DNA from: Candidatus Mnemosynella bozhongmuii
Lineage (GTDB): Archaea > Halobacteriota > Archaeoglobi > Mnemosynellales > Mnemosynellaceae
Direction: 5' to 3'
Assembly (NCBI GenBank): GCA_014361165.1
Contig: JACIWD010000082.1
Location: 1-21,970 of the forward strand
DNA: 21,970 bases
Shown: in pieces, positions 21,163 to 21,970 of the stretch
Layout: each line of letters opens with the position of its first letter
Numbering within the stretch: the first letter of the stretch is position 1
The notes under the pieces: generated by a model
Seen by the model: only the letters and a program-made list of their open reading frames with translations
What the model was told of the DNA's origin: nothing
Databases searched by the model: none
Translations under genes and position numbers: made by a program

Positions 21163-21970
21163 TTATCTTCCCAGGAGTTTCTCAAGCTTTGATGAGAGTT
21201 CAGTCTTCAACAATATTACTGCGCGATCTCCCGGCTGCAGATAGTCATCACCCTTCGGAATTATGACGTGATCTCCCCTGATTACTGCAGCAATGAGGAT
21301 GCCTCTCGGGAGATTGAGATCTTTAAGGAGCCTCTCCGAAATCGGAGAGTTCTCGGGAACGGTAATTTCGAGAAGCTCAGCTTTTCCTCCCTCCAGAATC
21401 ATGCTCTTCTCAACATTTCCCCTTCTTATCATCCTCACAACTTCCTCAGCGGTTGCAATTCTCGGACTGATGACCTTTGAAATTCCGAGCTTTGTGAAGA
21501 TCGGAAGATATTCCGATCTGCTCACCCTTGCAATTGTCTTCTGAACTCCATACTCCTTTGCGAGAAGCGTAACAAGAAGGTTCTTCTCATCGTTGTCTGT
21601 AACTGCAACAAGAGCGTCTGCACTTCCTATGTTTTCCTCTTCAAAAACTGAAGGATCGGTTACATCCGCGCAGATTATGAGAGAAGAGCTCAGCTTTTTT
21701 GAGAGGATCTCACATCTGTTTTTATCTATGTCGAATATCTTCACATCATGACTCTTCTCAAGAATTCTTGCAAGATGCTCTCCTGCAACCCCTCCTCCGG
21801 CTATTACGACCTTCATCCTCCTTTCTTTCACTTTCAAATCCTCTCTGAGCTTCTCAATCGCTTCAGAATTTCCGAGAATGATGAGTCTGTCCCCTTTCTT
21901 TATCTCATCATCCCCTCTCGGAATTATCACATCCCCATTTCTGAAGATTGCGGCAAAAATCACTCCGGAA
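21163..21970 (-). CDS. trkA: TrkA, RCK regulatory subunit of K+ uptake; 5' end outside window
   Basis: About 268 C-terminal residues are visible and the frame runs open through the right edge. The GTG at 21963 is an internal valine (SGVIFAAIFRNGDVIIPRGD), so this is a truncated view. In order there is the end of a first RCK_C domain, then a Rossmann RCK_N domain (MKVVIAGGGVAGEHLARILE, KIFDIDKNRCEILSKKL, CADVTDPSVFEEENIGSADA), then a second RCK_C (LPRGILIAAVIRGDHVIIPK). The GGGVAG loop and the aspartate in FDIDKN fit NAD(H) or adenine-nucleotide binding. Two-repeat TrkA proteins are about 445 aa, so roughly 175 residues are missing. Confidence 0.93.
   Translation of the reverse strand, partial: SGVIFAAIFRNGDVIIPRGDDEIKKGDRLIILGNSEAIEKLREDLKVKERRMKVVIAGGGVAGEHLARILEKSHDVKIFDIDKNRCEILSKKLSSSLIICADVTDPSVFEEENIGSADALVAVTDNDEKNLLVTLLAKEYGVQKTIARVSRSEYLPIFTKLGISKVISPRIATAEEVVRMIRRGNVEKSMILEGGKAELLEITVPENSPISERLLKDLNLPRGILIAAVIRGDHVIIPKGDDYLQPGDRAVILLKTELSSKLEKLLGR

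Noticed and set aside
21163..21963. Reading the GTG at 21963 as the true start of TrkA
   Set aside because: The frame stays open to the window edge and the residues before and after it fit the middle of an RCK_C domain, so the gene is simply cut.
1..21970. Search for tRNA/rRNA genes, CRISPR arrays, transposons and defence genes
   Set aside because: Coding sequence covers almost everything, and no cloverleaf, repeat-spacer pattern, terminal inverted repeats or transposase motifs were seen by eye. A covariance-model scan could still find a small RNA inside coding sequence.

Overview
The window is archaeal chromosome. It carries the archaeal S10-spc superoperon with archaea/eukaryote-type ribosomal proteins (eS4, eL32, eL19), RNase P protein Rpp29, archaeal-type adenylate kinase, SecY and a DUF106/EMC3-like membrane protein. 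Starts inside operons have GAGGTG/GGTGA-like Shine-Dalgarno sites, while promoter-proximal genes look leaderless behind TATA boxes. Base composition is moderate, with AGA/AGG arginine codons and purine-rich coding strands. Gene order and the Rpp29 sequence suggest a euryarchaeon near Methanomicrobia/Syntrophoarchaeia or Archaeoglobi. That placement is inference from recall, not a search.

Layout. (A) 1-16958, minus strand: one gap-free operon read right to left: archease, rtcB, membrane-anchored Lon-like protease, SPOUT methyltransferase, uL3, uL4, uL23, uL2, uS19, uL22, uS3, uL29, rnp1, uS17, uL14, uL24, eS4, uL5, uS14 (47 aa), uS8, uL6, eL32, eL19, uL18, uS5, uL30, uL15, secY, adkA, and a DUF106 gene that runs off the left edge. 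Junctions are 0-13 bp gaps or short overlaps. The only promoter seen lies before archease at about 16986. (B) 17012-19040: a small regulatory island with an orphan winged-helix gene (+), a second winged-helix gene (-), and a two-gene operon (+) encoding an XRE-HTH/CBS regulator and a degenerate ThiF/E1-like protein. (C) 19015-21970, minus strand: trkA (5' end outside the window), trkH and tpiA.

How the genes fit together. Block A couples ribosome synthesis with protein export and membrane insertion (SecY, EMC3-like protein), nucleotide balance (AdkA), tRNA processing (Rpp29) and RNA ligation (RtcB with its activator archease). Block C is K+ uptake plus a gluconeogenic/glycolytic enzyme. Block B is the least ordinary part. 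A perfect 12-bp palindromic TATA box is nearly equidistant from two divergent, apparently leaderless start codons. A perfect 15-bp palindrome lies between this TATA box and the XRE-CBS start, a likely operator. Both convergent gene pairs flanking or inside this block overlap at their 3' ends.

No RNA gene, CRISPR array, insertion sequence or stretch over 300 bp without a gene was seen. I see no clear wholly new multi-gene system. The best candidates for new biology are the XRE-CBS/E1-like pair with its symmetric promoter and the RNA-ligase module at the head of the ribosomal operon.
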